From Streptomyces indicus (GTDB lineage Bacteria; Actinomycetota; Actinomycetes; Streptomycetales; Streptomycetaceae): a stretch of DNA of 64,000 bases. A model generated the notes under the pieces. It saw nothing but the letters and a program-made list of their open reading frames with translations, was not told the origin of the DNA and ran no database searches. The stretch covers positions 62,001-126,000 of the forward strand of contig NZ_FNFF01000012.1 in NCBI RefSeq assembly GCF_900100315.1. The letters are read 5' to 3'. Position numbers and translations under genes: made by a program. Shown piece after piece: positions 24,815-33,471 of the stretch. Positions within the stretch are counted from its first letter, which is position 1; the number at the start of each line of letters is the position of its first letter.

Positions 24815-25726
24815 TCAGGCCGTGACGAGGTAGGAGAAGACCGATTCCAGGGACTCGTCCGAGGGCGAGACCGTCAGGAGCCGGATGCCCTGGTCGCGGG
24901 CGACCCGCGGCAGGAGCTCGGTGAAGCGGCCGAAGTCGACGGCCTGGATGAGCAACGCGCCCTCGGTGAGGTCGACTTCGATGCCCGCGGTGGACGGGTC
25001 CGCGATCAGCGCGGCCGCCAGCCTGCGGTCGTCGCTGGAGCGGACGGTGTAGCGGTGCGGGCGGTCGGTCATGAGGCGCCGGATCCGGCGGAAGTCGCCG
25101 CTGGCCGCATGCCGTCCGGCCACGATCACCTCGATGTGCGAGGCGAGCTGCTCCACCTCTTCGAGGATGTGCGAGGAGAACAGGACCGTACGGCCCTCCG
25201 CGCCCATGCGCCGCAGCAGCTCCATGAGGTGCATGCGCTGGCGCGGGTCCATGCCGTTGAAGGGCTCGTCGAGCAGCAGCACCGACGGGTCGTGGACCAG
25301 AGCGGAGGCCATCTTCACGCGCTGGCGCATGCCCTTGGAGTACGTGCCGATCTTGCGGTCCTGCGCATACTCCATCTCGACCGTGGCGAGGGCGAGTTCG
25401 GCGGCCTTCTTGCCCAGGCCGTGCAACTCGGCGTTGGCGACGACGAATTCACGGCCGGTGAGGAAGTCGTACATCGCCTCGCGCTCGGGGACGAGGCCGA
25501 TCTCCTTGTAGATCTGCTCGTTCTTCCAGATCGGCCGCCCGTCGAGCGTGACCGAGCCGGTGGAGGGGGCGAGGAAGCCGCCCATCATGTTGATCAGGGT
25601 GGACTTGCCGGCGCCGTTCGGGCCGAGCAGGCCGGTGACGCCCGGGCCGATGGTCATCGTGACGTCGTTGACGGCGACGACATTGCCGAACCAGCGGCTG
25701 ACGTGGTCGATTTCGATGGTGGCCAT
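24815..25726 (-). CDS. ABC transporter ATP-binding protein
   Basis: 303 residues. Walker A GPNGAGKST near 35-43, Q-loop region IGLVPERE, signature YSKGMRQRV near 129, Walker B LLLDEP near 150, switch His in SSHILEEVEQL near 185. A C-terminal 80-residue extension resembles those of NatA/CcmA-type exporters. It pairs with the permease just downstream. ATG at 25726. Confidence 0.92.
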   Translation of the reverse strand: MATIEIDHVSRWFGNVVAVNDVTMTIGPGVTGLLGPNGAGKSTLINMMGGFLAPSTGSVTLDGRPIWKNEQIYKEIGLVPEREAMYDFLTGREFVVANAELHGLGKKAAELALATVEMEYAQDRKIGTYSKGMRQRVKMASALVHDPSVLLLDEPFNGMDPRQRMHLMELLRRMGAEGRTVLFSSHILEEVEQLASHIEVIVAGRHAASGDFRRIRRLMTDRPHRYTVRSSDDRRLAAALIADPSTAGIEVDLTEGALLIQAVDFGRFTELLPRVARDQGIRLLTVSPSDESLESVFSYLVTA

Positions 25727-25768
25727 GGTTCTAGAGCCCGGCCTTTCCGTGGTCGATGCCGGTCATGG

Positions 25769-26662
25769 TCACAGCCCCGCCTTCCGGTAGCGGCGCATCA
25801 GGGCTCCGTACGAGCCGGCGATCAGCGCGAGGACGACCAGGAGGTAGACGAGGCCGAGGCCGGCGCCGGGGCCGTGGGCGCCCGGGAAGGAGGAGCCCGC
25901 ACCGAGGAAGGCGGTCTGCACGCCGTCGATCAGGGTGATCGGCGAGAACAGGCCGAGCCATTCGACCGCGCCCGTCGAGCCCTGCGCGTCCGCGATGGCC
26001 TGGACGGTGGAGACCGCTCCGAACGAGATGGTCAGGACGGCGATCACGGCGGCGACACCGAAACCGCGGCGCGGGGTCAGCGCGGCCATCACCAGGCCGA
26101 TGCCCGCGAAGAGCAGCGAGAGCAGAAGCACGGAGACCATCCCCTGGGCGAATCCCTTGGTCTGGGTCGTGAAGTCCATCTTGGCGAGCAGCGAGCCCAC
26201 GTAGAGGACGATCACCGGCGCCCCGGTCAGGATGAACAGGGCCGTGGCCATGGCGGCGAACTTGGCCACCACATAGTCCACGCGCTCGATGGGGCGCGAG
26301 AAGTACAGCGGCACCGTCTTGAAGCGCAGGTCGCGCGAGACGGACTGAGGTGCCTGGGCCGCGAGGTAGAGACCGATGATCGCCTGCGTGACGATCGCGT
26401 ACCGCGTGTACTCGATGGGCAGCTTGGTCGCGTTGGTGGCCACGGCCACCGCGACGATGATCGCGGCGGGCACGCACATCACGGCGAACAGGATCATCGG
26501 CGTGACCTTGGACTTCGCGCTGCGGCCGAGGCCGTACGCGCCGCGCAGGGACTGCGAGTAGAGCGAGCGGCGGGCGTACGCGCGGCCGAGGCGCTGGCCG
26601 TCGTACTTGCGGTAGCCGATGTTGTGGATCTGGGTCTGGGCCGTGCTGTTCGGGGTGCTCAT
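25769..26662 (-). CDS. ABC transporter permease
   Basis: 297 residues. A cytoplasmic N-terminus (IHNIGYRKYDGQRLGRAYARRSLYSQSLRGAYGLGR) is typical of actinobacterial ABC-2 permeases; six TMs follow (ILFAVMCVPAAIIVAVAVA through LVYLLVVLALIAGSYGAL). The motif SVSRDLRFKTVPLYFSRPIERVDY matches the inter-TM loop seen in exporter permeases. It overlaps the upstream ATPase stop by four bases (ATGA), indicating coupling. Confidence 0.9.
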   Translation of the reverse strand: MSTPNSTAQTQIHNIGYRKYDGQRLGRAYARRSLYSQSLRGAYGLGRSAKSKVTPMILFAVMCVPAAIIVAVAVATNATKLPIEYTRYAIVTQAIIGLYLAAQAPQSVSRDLRFKTVPLYFSRPIERVDYVVAKFAAMATALFILTGAPVIVLYVGSLLAKMDFTTQTKGFAQGMVSVLLLSLLFAGIGLVMAALTPRRGFGVAAVIAVLTISFGAVSTVQAIADAQGSTGAVEWLGLFSPITLIDGVQTAFLGAGSSFPGAHGPGAGLGLVYLLVVLALIAGSYGALMRRYRKAGL

Positions 26663-27624
26663 CGGGCCGTTACCTCCTCGGGCGCGGGCTCGTCCTTGAA
26701 CACCTCGGAGATGTGGTGCCTGCGCTGTTCCATCCGGACGAGGCCGAGGCCGAGCTCGGCGACGGTGTCGCGGACGAGGTCGTACGTCTCCTCGCCGGTC
26801 GCTTCGAGCAGCAGGATGTGGCCGGCGCCGGGCAGGCCCTCCTCGGTGGTGGCCTGGAGCGTGACCCCGCGGGCGGCGAGCGCTTCGCGTACCGCCCGGG
26901 TGCCGTCCGGGTGCGCGTCGGTGTCGGTGACCTCGACCGCGAGGGTGGCCATGGTCTGGGTGAAGTCGCTGGTGGAGCTGGAGCGGAGCAGCTTGCCGCC
27001 GTCGATCACGACGACGTGGTCGCAGGTGCGCTCCAGCTCGCCGAGCAGGTGGCTCGTCACGAGCACCGAGATGCCGAAGTCCGTGTGCACACGGCGGATC
27101 AGGCCCAGCATCTCGTCGCGGCCGACCGGGTCGAGGCCGTTGGTCGGCTCGTCGAGGAAGACCAAGTCCGGGTCGTGCACGAGCGCCTGGGCCAGCTTGA
27201 CCCGCTGCTTCATGCCGGTCGAATAGCCGCCGATGGGGCGGTAGCGCTCCTCGTAGAGGCCTACGTGGCGGAGGGTGTCGGCCGTGCGCTCGCGCGCGGC
27301 GGCCGGCGGCAGCCCCGACATCCGGGCCATGTGGACGACGAACTCGGTGGCCGAGACGTCCGGCGGCAGGCAGTCGTGCTCGGGCATGTACCCGACCCGC
27401 TCGCGGATCTCGCCCCCCTTGGTCGCGACGTCCAGACCGAGCACTTCGGCACGGCCCTCGGAAGCGGGGGACAGACCAAGAAGAATCTTGATCAACGTGG
27501 ACTTGCCGGCTCCGTTGGCACCGACGAGTCCGGTCACACCCGGGCCGATGTCCATGGAGAGCCGGTCAAGAGCGGTCACCCTGGGGAACCGCTTGCTCAG
27601 GCTTTCGGTCGCGATCACAGTCAC
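26659..27624 (-). CDS. ABC transporter ATP-binding protein
   Basis: 321 residues; first gene of the four-gene export operon. Walker A GANGAGKST near 34-42, VGYMPEHDCLPPDVSATEFV, signature YSTGMKQRVKLAQAL near 133, Walker B VFLDEPTNGLDP near 154, switch VTSHLLGELERTCDH near 188. Start is GTG at 27624 with no recognisable ribosome site (GGAAT only), so a leaderless mRNA is possible. Two ATPases and two permeases in one operon suggest either two transporters or one heteromeric pump. Confidence 0.92.
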   Translation of the reverse strand: MTVIATESLSKRFPRVTALDRLSMDIGPGVTGLVGANGAGKSTLIKILLGLSPASEGRAEVLGLDVATKGGEIRERVGYMPEHDCLPPDVSATEFVVHMARMSGLPPAAARERTADTLRHVGLYEERYRPIGGYSTGMKQRVKLAQALVHDPDLVFLDEPTNGLDPVGRDEMLGLIRRVHTDFGISVLVTSHLLGELERTCDHVVVIDGGKLLRSSSTSDFTQTMATLAVEVTDTDAHPDGTRAVREALAARGVTLQATTEEGLPGAGHILLLEATGEETYDLVRDTVAELGLGLVRMEQRRHHISEVFKDEPAPEEVTAR

Positions 27625-27738
27625 ATTCCGAAGGTAGTGGCGCGCGTCACCTCCGGCGTCAGACCTGGTTCCTGTCTGCGTCTCCGTCTTTGGGCGTACG
27701 GGCCCGTAGGGGTACGACTTGAGGCGGGGGCTGCGGGG

Positions 27739-28587
27739 TCAGTGGACGTCGATCTCCCAGTGGGGGGCTTCGATGCCGAGGAACGCGTTGAACTCCGCCA
27801 TCGGCACGGTCTGCCCCGGACCCGGTGCCTCGATGCCGAACTCCTCGTCGAAGCGGCTGAGATCCGCGCGGTAGCCCTCCGAGGACTGCCGCACGATGTA
27901 CGGCTTGCCGCGCAGCGCGATGTACGCGGTCTGCGCGGCGTTGCCTTCGCTGTCCGCGTTGGTCTGCACGACCGGGAGCACCGGCATGCCGTCGATCTCG
28001 GTCGGCGTGCCCTTCTCGTACCGGGTCCCGGGTCCGGGCTCGGTGTTCTCCCAGGAGAAGACATCCAGCTCGCAGGGGTAGACGAGGCGCTGGTACAGCA
28101 TGATGTCCGGCTGGTCGTCGGCGACGAACCTGCCCGCGTACCGCTCGGCCGCCTGCTCGCCCTTGCTGCCGTGCTCGTTCTTCAGGGCGGCGGCGTCCAA
28201 GCGCATGTACACCACCGGGCTGTTGCCTGTCGTGGTGAACCGGACGTCCGTCTTTCCGTACGTCCCGAAGTCGTAGCGGAGCGCACAGCCGGTCCGCAGA
28301 TCCGCCTCCGAGGTGATCAACGGGCTGTCCTTGCCCGGCTGGACGGTCGGCGTGTAGACCCGTCTGACCGACTGGATCCCGGCCATCACTTCGCGGCTGC
28401 GTCGGATCGCCTCGTCGGCGGTCAGCTTCTCGACGCCGTTGGGCGCCCCGGCAGGCTTGTCGGCCTGGGCTTCCACCGCCTTCTTCCCGCCGGCACCCGC
28501 CGCCTGCGCACCGCATCCCACGAGGGCGAACACGCCGGCGACGGTGAGAGCGAGGATCCGGCGGCTACCGCGCGTACAAGGGCTCAT
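27739..28587 (-). CDS. Lipoprotein of unknown function
   Basis: 282 residues. Signal peptide RRILALTVAGVFALVGCG with lipobox LVGC (Cys near 25). The mature part contains TADEAIRRSREVMAGIQSVRRVYTPT, ALRYDFGTYGKTDVRFTTTGNSPVVYMR, a probable LppX/LolA-like beta fold judged by the run of alternating hydrophobic residues, and ends APHWEIDVH. It looks extracellular, tethered to the membrane. Not assigned to a family with certainty. ATG at 28587, opposite orientation to the next gene. Confidence 0.8.
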   Translation of the reverse strand: MSPCTRGSRRILALTVAGVFALVGCGAQAAGAGGKKAVEAQADKPAGAPNGVEKLTADEAIRRSREVMAGIQSVRRVYTPTVQPGKDSPLITSEADLRTGCALRYDFGTYGKTDVRFTTTGNSPVVYMRLDAAALKNEHGSKGEQAAERYAGRFVADDQPDIMLYQRLVYPCELDVFSWENTEPGPGTRYEKGTPTEIDGMPVLPVVQTNADSEGNAAQTAYIALRGKPYIVRQSSEGYRADLSRFDEEFGIEAPGPGQTVPMAEFNAFLGIEAPHWEIDVH

Positions 28588-28745
28588 AGGCGGAATTTAT
28601 CCGCGCCTTACGCATGCGGTGACGGCCACTCGTCCCGAACCGGACAGGCCCAACTTCCCGTATCCGCAAGGTTTTCCACAGGCTGCGCACGCCCCTTGAC
28701 GCAGCCGTCAGGCATTGTCACATTCATCAGTGTCAAGTTACGGAT

Positions 28746-28787
28746 GGGGGTACCCCCTGCTCGAGCGCAGTCGAGAGCTTGGGGGAG
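28746..28787. repeat. Intergenic palindromic repeat common in Streptomyces
   Basis: GGGGGTACCCCC followed by TGCTCGAGCGCAGTCGAGAGC and TTGGGGGAG; the outer CCCCC/GGGGG and inner GCTC/GAGC arms fold back. The same text with small changes recurs in intergenic regions of many Streptomyces genomes. It lies 37 bp before the next ATG and probably overlaps its leader. One copy in this window. Confidence 0.65.
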
Positions 28788-28823
28788 TAGAGCACGCATG
28801 ACCGGACGGACAGGGCGGGTGGC

Positions 28824-29692
28824 ATGAGCTCAGGGGTCGGAGTCGACGCGCGGCTGCGGGGGTTCAGGCAGGTGCAGGCGCTCGCGTACGAGTGCGCCGA
28901 GGCCGTGGCCGCGCAGCTCACCCCCGGGGTGACCGAGCGTGAGGCCGCGCGGATGCAGCGGGTGTGGCTGCGCGAGCGCGGGGTGCGGGACTGGTTCCAT
29001 CTGCCGTTCGCCTGGTTCGGGGACCGTACGGCCTTCGTGGGGTTCAAGGTCCCGTTGCAGTTCTTCCCGACCAACCGGGTCCTGGAGGAGGGGATGCCGT
29101 ACATCCTCGACATGGCTCCGGTCTTCAACGGCCATACGGCGGACATCGGTTACTCGGGCTGCCTGGGGCCGAACCCGCTGCACGACAAGCTGCTCGACGA
29201 CCTGGAGGCGCACCGCGAGCTGATCCTCGCCGAGGTGCGCGAGCGGCGGCCGCTGCGGGAGATCTACGAGGACGTGGAGCGTCTGATGCAGCGGCAGGGC
29301 TATGCGAACCGGCACCGCGCGTACCCCTTCGGCGTGATCGCGCACAAGGTGGACCGGGTCAAGGAGCGGCGGTTCAACCCGACGGTGTTCGGGTTCGGCA
29401 CGCAGTCCCTGAAGGGGCTCGCGAGCGACGCCCTGCACGGGCACCGGGACGGCTGGTCCCCGCTGTGGTCCCCGTACCGGTTCTCCGACCATCCGCCGCA
29501 GCCGGGCCTGTGGGCGGTGGAGCCGCATCTCGGCTTCCGGGGACGGGCGCGAAGTTCGAGGAGCTGCTGGTGGTGACGGACTCGAAGGACCCGGCGGAGA
29601 GCGCGTTCTGGCTGGACGACGAGCTGCCGCATGTACGGCGCTGGGCGGCGAGGGCGGCTGGGACGGCAAGGGCGAAGGCGGTACGGGTGTGA
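28824..29692 (+). pseudogene. M24 family (aminopeptidase P-like) peptidase, frameshifted near the 3' end
   Basis: Codon usage and homology-like text run from the ATG at 28824 (SSGVGVDARLRGFRQVQALAYE) through ILDMAPVFNGHTADIGYSG, FGVIAHKVDRVKERRF and GLWAVEPHLGFRG. In this frame it then ends after a nonsense tail (RARSSRSCWW, stop 29574-29576). In the next frame the expected C-terminus continues: TGAKFEELLVVTDSKDPAESAFWLDDELPHVRRW, to a stop at 29690-29692. A single base is missing in the CGGGGAC run at about 29539-29544. This may be a true mutation or a G-run sequencing error. The metal-ligand glutamate VEPHLGF lies just before the shift. Confidence 0.75.
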
Positions 29693-29694
29693 GT

Positions 29695-29766
29695 GGCGGG
29701 CGCCGGGAGGCAGGCAGCGGAGGCGTGCGCGGCGGGCGCCGGGAGACGGGAAGCGGAGGCGTGAGT
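29695..29766 (+). repeat. 36-bp tandem repeat, two copies
   Basis: GGCGGGCGCCGGGAG opens copies at 29695-29730 and 29731-29766, with about five differences. If the following gene were started at 29689 the repeat would encode GGRREAGSGGVR-like text, but the better ribosome site lies after it. Confidence 0.7.
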
Positions 29767-29781
29767 GTGGGGAGCGGACAG

Positions 29782-31563
29782 GTGAACGGTGCGCGCGAGC
29801 GGTTCGTGCGGACGGGCGGGGTCGAGCTGTGCGTCGCGGAGCTGGGGGACGCCGGGCGGCCCACGGTCCTTCTGGTGCACGGCTATCCGGACTCCAAGGA
29901 GGTGTGGTCCGAGGTCGCGGCGCGGCTGGCCGAGCACTTCCATGTGGTGCTCTACGACGTACGGGGCCACGGCCGCAGCACCGCACCGGCCCCGCTGCGC
30001 GGCGGCTTCACGCTGGAGAAGCTGACCGACGACTTCCTGGCCGTCGCGGACGCCGTGAGCCCCGACGCCCCCGTCCACCTGGTGGGCCACGACTGGGGCT
30101 CGGTGCAGGCCTGGGAGTTCACGACGGTGGAGCGCACGCGCGGCAGGATCGCCTCCTTCACCTCCATATCCGGCCCGTCCCTTGACCACTTCGGCCACTG
30201 GATCAAGAAGCGCATGACGCGGCCGACCCCGCGCAAGGTGGGCCAGCTGCTCGGCCAAGGCGCCAAGTCCTGGTACGTGTACATGCTGCACACCCCCGTC
30301 CTGCCCGAGCTCGCATGGCGCGGACCGCTCGGCAAGCAGTGGCCGCGGCTGCTGCGGCGCGTGGAGAAGGTGCCGGGTGACGGCTACCCGACGTCCTCGC
30401 TGCCCTCGGACGCCGCCCACGGCGCCTGGCTCTACCGGGACAACGTACGGGCGCGGCTGCGCCGCCCACGCCCCGACGCCCGCGCACACGCCCCTGTGCA
30501 GCTGATCACGCCCACCGGCGACATCTTCCTGTCGCCGCAGCTCTACGACGAGTTGGAGCGGTGGGTGCCCCGGCTGACCCGCCGGACGGTGGCGGCCAAG
30601 CACTGGGTGCCGCGGACGCGCCCCGATCAACTTGCTTCGTGGATACGTGAGTTCGTGATATCGGCCGAGGCGCCGGGCTCGGTGCCCGCCACGGCCCGCA
30701 CCGAGCCCGTCAGGAAGGGCCGCCGTGCCGACGCGTACGCGCAGCGCTTCGGCGGACAGCTCGTCCTCGTCACCGGGGCCGCGAGCGGCATCGGACGGGC
30801 CACCGCGTTCGCCTTCGCCGAGGCCGGCGCGCGGGTGGTCGCGGTGGACCGGGACGGTGAAGGGGCCGCACGCACCGCGGAGTTGGCGGGCCTGATCGGC
30901 GCGGCGGAGGCCTGGGGCGAGCAGACGGACGTCTCCGACGAGGCGGCCATGGAGAAGCTGGCCGCGAAGGTCGCCGCCGAGTACGGGATCGTCGACGTGC
31001 TGGTCAACAATGCGGGGATCGGGCTCTCCGGCTCCTTCTTCGCGACCACGCCCGAGGACTGGAAGAAGGTCCTCGACGTCAACCTGTGGGGCGTGATCCA
31101 CGGCTGCCGCCTCTTCGGCGCGCAGATGGCCGGGCGCGGCCAGGGCGGCCACATCGTCAACACCGCGTCCGCGGCGGCGTATCAGCCCTCGAAGGCGCTG
31201 CCCGCGTACGCGACCTCGAAGGCCGCCGTCCTGATGCTCAGCGAGTGCCTGCGGGCCGAGCTGGCCGGTCAGGGCATCGGCGTGACGGCGGTCTGCCCGG
31301 GCTTCGTGAACACCGACATCACCGCGACCGCCCGCTTCGCCGGGGTCGACGCGGCCGAGGAGAAGCGCCGGCAGAAGCGCGCCTCCCGGCTGTACGGGCT
31401 GCGCAACTATCCGCCGGAGAAGGTGGCCGATGCGATCCTGCACGCGGTGCTCACCGACCGGGCGGTGGTCCCCGTGACCCCGGAGGCACGCGGCGCCCAC
31501 CTGATGTCCCGCTTCACACCGAAGGCGCTGCGGGCGATCGCACGGGTGGAGCCGCCCCTGTAG
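29782..31563 (+). CDS. Alpha/beta hydrolase - short-chain dehydrogenase fusion protein
   Basis: 593 residues and two catalytic domains. Residues about 1-290: alpha/beta hydrolase with VLLVHGYPDSKEVW (oxyanion HG), DVRGHGRS, and LVGHDWGS where Asp stands at the nucleophile place, as in epoxide hydrolases and dehalogenases. Residues about 315-580: classical SDR with TGAASGIGRATAFAFAEAG, NNAGIG, catalytic Ser in NTASAAAYQPSKALPAYATSKAA (YxxxK) and VCPGFVNTDI. Start GTG 29782 with GGAG seven bases upstream; an earlier in-frame GTG at 29689 overlaps the M24 remnant. The two activities on one chain suggest hydrolysis then redox of one substrate, which is inference. Confidence 0.9.
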   Translation: MNGARERFVRTGGVELCVAELGDAGRPTVLLVHGYPDSKEVWSEVAARLAEHFHVVLYDVRGHGRSTAPAPLRGGFTLEKLTDDFLAVADAVSPDAPVHLVGHDWGSVQAWEFTTVERTRGRIASFTSISGPSLDHFGHWIKKRMTRPTPRKVGQLLGQGAKSWYVYMLHTPVLPELAWRGPLGKQWPRLLRRVEKVPGDGYPTSSLPSDAAHGAWLYRDNVRARLRRPRPDARAHAPVQLITPTGDIFLSPQLYDELERWVPRLTRRTVAAKHWVPRTRPDQLASWIREFVISAEAPGSVPATARTEPVRKGRRADAYAQRFGGQLVLVTGAASGIGRATAFAFAEAGARVVAVDRDGEGAARTAELAGLIGAAEAWGEQTDVSDEAAMEKLAAKVAAEYGIVDVLVNNAGIGLSGSFFATTPEDWKKVLDVNLWGVIHGCRLFGAQMAGRGQGGHIVNTASAAAYQPSKALPAYATSKAAVLMLSECLRAELAGQGIGVTAVCPGFVNTDITATARFAGVDAAEEKRRQKRASRLYGLRNYPPEKVADAILHAVLTDRAVVPVTPEARGAHLMSRFTPKALRAIARVEPPL

Positions 31564-31628
31564 GGGCGTGGGTAGGGTCGGGCGCCGAGGGCCACGGGCG
31601 GGCCGGGAGGGGCAGGAGGGGCGGGCGA

Positions 31629-32675
31629 GTGACGGAGCAGCGGGCGGGCGCGGGTCGGCAGGCGGGTACGGAACGGTCGGCGGGCGCGGAACGGGGTGCG
31701 GGTGCGGACCGGCCGGCGGATACGGAGCGGCTGGCGGATGCGGACCGCAAGCCGGGCGCGGGGCAACGCGCCGAGTACCGGATCGAGGATCTCGCCCACC
31801 ACAGCGGCGCCACGGTCCGCACGATCCGTGCGTACCAGGACCGCGGCCTGCTCCCCCGCCCCGAGCGCAGGGGCCGGTCGAACGTGTACGGCGACGCCCA
31901 CCTGGCCCGGCTGCGGCAGATAGCCGACCTCCTGGACCGCGGCTACACCCTGGCCTCCATCAAGGAGCTCCTGGAGGCCTGGGACTCCGGCCGCGGTCTC
32001 GGCGGTGTGCTCGGCCTGGTCGCCGAGGTCGACGGTCCCTGGACCGACGAGGAGGCGGACCGGATCACCCGCGAGGAGCTGGACCGCAAGTTCGGCGGGA
32101 ACCCGGACGAGGCGGCGGTCGAGGAGGCGATAGAACTCGGCGTCCTGGAAAGGATTCCGGGCCGCCCGGACGAGTTCCTCGTGCCGAGTCCGCAGGAGCT
32201 GGCCGTGGCGGCGGAACTGCACGCGGCCGGGGTGCCGCTGCGAGCGATCTCCGGCCATCTGCGGGAGTTGCGGGTGCAGGTGGAGCACATCGCCTCCCGT
32301 TTCCTGGAGTTCACGACCGAGCATGTCTTCCTGCGGTATCTGGAACATCAGCCGCCGACCGACGCGGACGCCGCCGAGGCGGCCGCGCTCGTACGACGCC
32401 TGCGGCCGCTCGCCCAGCAGACCGTGGACGCCGAACTGGCCCGCGCGATGCGGATGTTCGCCACCCGCCACCTCCAGCAGCACCTGGGCGCGGCGCCTTC
32501 CGTTCCGGCCCCCTCCGGCGACATTCCGGTGGCTCTGCCCATACGCACAATTGATGCGGTACGTGGGCTTGTTGGCGTCGAAGGGCTTTCCGTCTTCATC
32601 GCCACGGCAGCCGAACGCGAGGTGCACGCAAGGACCTTGGACGCACTCGCGGCAAAACAGGGCGAGAAAACCTGA
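31629..32675 (+). CDS. MerR family transcriptional regulator
   Basis: 348 residues. The first 50 residues are a degenerate hexapeptide-like repeat (TERSAGAERGAGADRPADTERLADADRKPGAGQR), unusual for MerR. The HTH domain follows at about 53-120 (YRIEDLAHHSGATVRTIRAYQDRGLLPRPERRGRSNVYGDAHLARLRQIADLL), then a long all-alpha effector region with no cysteine pair, so metal sensing is unlikely. GTG at 31629 with AGGAGGGG upstream. It lies 65 bp after the SDR fusion gene and could control it. A tight DnaA-box cluster lies directly downstream. Confidence 0.88.
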   Translation: MTEQRAGAGRQAGTERSAGAERGAGADRPADTERLADADRKPGAGQRAEYRIEDLAHHSGATVRTIRAYQDRGLLPRPERRGRSNVYGDAHLARLRQIADLLDRGYTLASIKELLEAWDSGRGLGGVLGLVAEVDGPWTDEEADRITREELDRKFGGNPDEAAVEEAIELGVLERIPGRPDEFLVPSPQELAVAAELHAAGVPLRAISGHLRELRVQVEHIASRFLEFTTEHVFLRYLEHQPPTDADAAEAAALVRRLRPLAQQTVDAELARAMRMFATRHLQQHLGAAPSVPAPSGDIPVALPIRTIDAVRGLVGVEGLSVFIATAAEREVHARTLDALAAKQGEKT

Positions 32676-32705
32676 GTTGGCCAAGTCCCCTGTGCCACAG
32701 TCGAG

Positions 32706-32790
32706 TTGTCCCCAGCGGGCCGGTGACCCCGCAGGGTTGTCCACACTTTCGCCAACCAGCCTGTGGATAACCAGGGTTACCTGTGGATCA
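32706..32790. other. Tight cluster of four DnaA boxes
   Basis: In an 85-bp stretch of the gap 32676-32913: TTGTCCCCA (32706-32714), TTGTCCACA (32737-32745), TTATCCACA on the minus strand (32762-32770) and TGATCCACA on the minus strand (32782-32790). Two are exact strong boxes. No gene overlaps them. High-affinity DnaA clusters outside oriC that titrate DnaA are known in S. coelicolor; this could be one. Confidence 0.7.
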
Positions 32791-32913
32791 TGCCTAAGTC
32801 CGGTAAATTTTCGGGGAATTCGGAGCCGACTGGATCTCCACGCCGCGCTGCCGCGGATCGCGGGTCCGTAAATCCTGATGCGTCCGCCGGAGCCGCCCCG
32901 GCATCCTGGGGCG

Positions 32914-33471
32914 ATGACCCACACGACACCCGACGAGAGGCGGACCATAAAGGTCTCGAAGTATCTCTCCAGACACCTGCGCCATCAGCCCGAGCGCATC
33001 GGACTCACCCTCGACGCCCACGGCTGGGTCGAGATCGACACCCTGATCGCCGCCGCGGCCGCGCACGGCTTCGTGTTCACGCGCGCCGAACTGGACCACG
33101 TGGTGGCCGTCAACGACAAGAAGCGCTTCGCGGTCGACGGCGGCCGGATCCGCGCCAGCCAGGGCCACACGGTCCCGGTGGACCTCGACCTGCCGCCCGC
33201 CGTTCCGCCCGCGTACCTCTACCACGGCACGGTGGCCCGCCACCTGGACGCGATCCGCACCGACGGGCTGCTCCCGATGGCCCGGCACGACGTCCATCTC
33301 TCGGTGGACCGGGAGACCGCCACCCGCGTGGGCGCCCGCCGCGGCCGTCCCGTGATCCTCTCCGTGGACGCGGGCGCGATGCACCGGGACGGGCACGTCT
33401 TCCGCGTCAGTGCGAACGGGGTGTGGCTGACCGCAGCCGTACCGCCGCGTTACCTGCGCTTCCCGGGCTGA
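32914..33471 (+). CDS. kptA: RNA 2'-phosphotransferase (Tpt1/KptA family)
   Basis: 185 residues. Transfers an internal RNA 2'-phosphate to NAD, giving ADP-ribose 1''-2'' cyclic phosphate. The N-terminal winged helix (SKYLSRHLRHQPERIGLTLDAHGWVEIDTLI) and the ADP-ribosyltransferase-like C-domain (YLYHGTVARHLDAIRTDGLLPMARHDVHLS, VILSVDAGAM, NGVWLTAAVPPRYL) are complete. The Arg-His-His-Arg active-site pattern can be traced (RHLRH, HGT, HVHLS region). Bacteria lack the tRNA-splicing substrate of yeast Tpt1. ATG at 32914. Its 3' end overlaps the convergent aquaporin gene by about 65 bp. Confidence 0.93.
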   Translation: MTHTTPDERRTIKVSKYLSRHLRHQPERIGLTLDAHGWVEIDTLIAAAAAHGFVFTRAELDHVVAVNDKKRFAVDGGRIRASQGHTVPVDLDLPPAVPPAYLYHGTVARHLDAIRTDGLLPMARHDVHLSVDRETATRVGARRGRPVILSVDAGAMHRDGHVFRVSANGVWLTAAVPPRYLRFPG

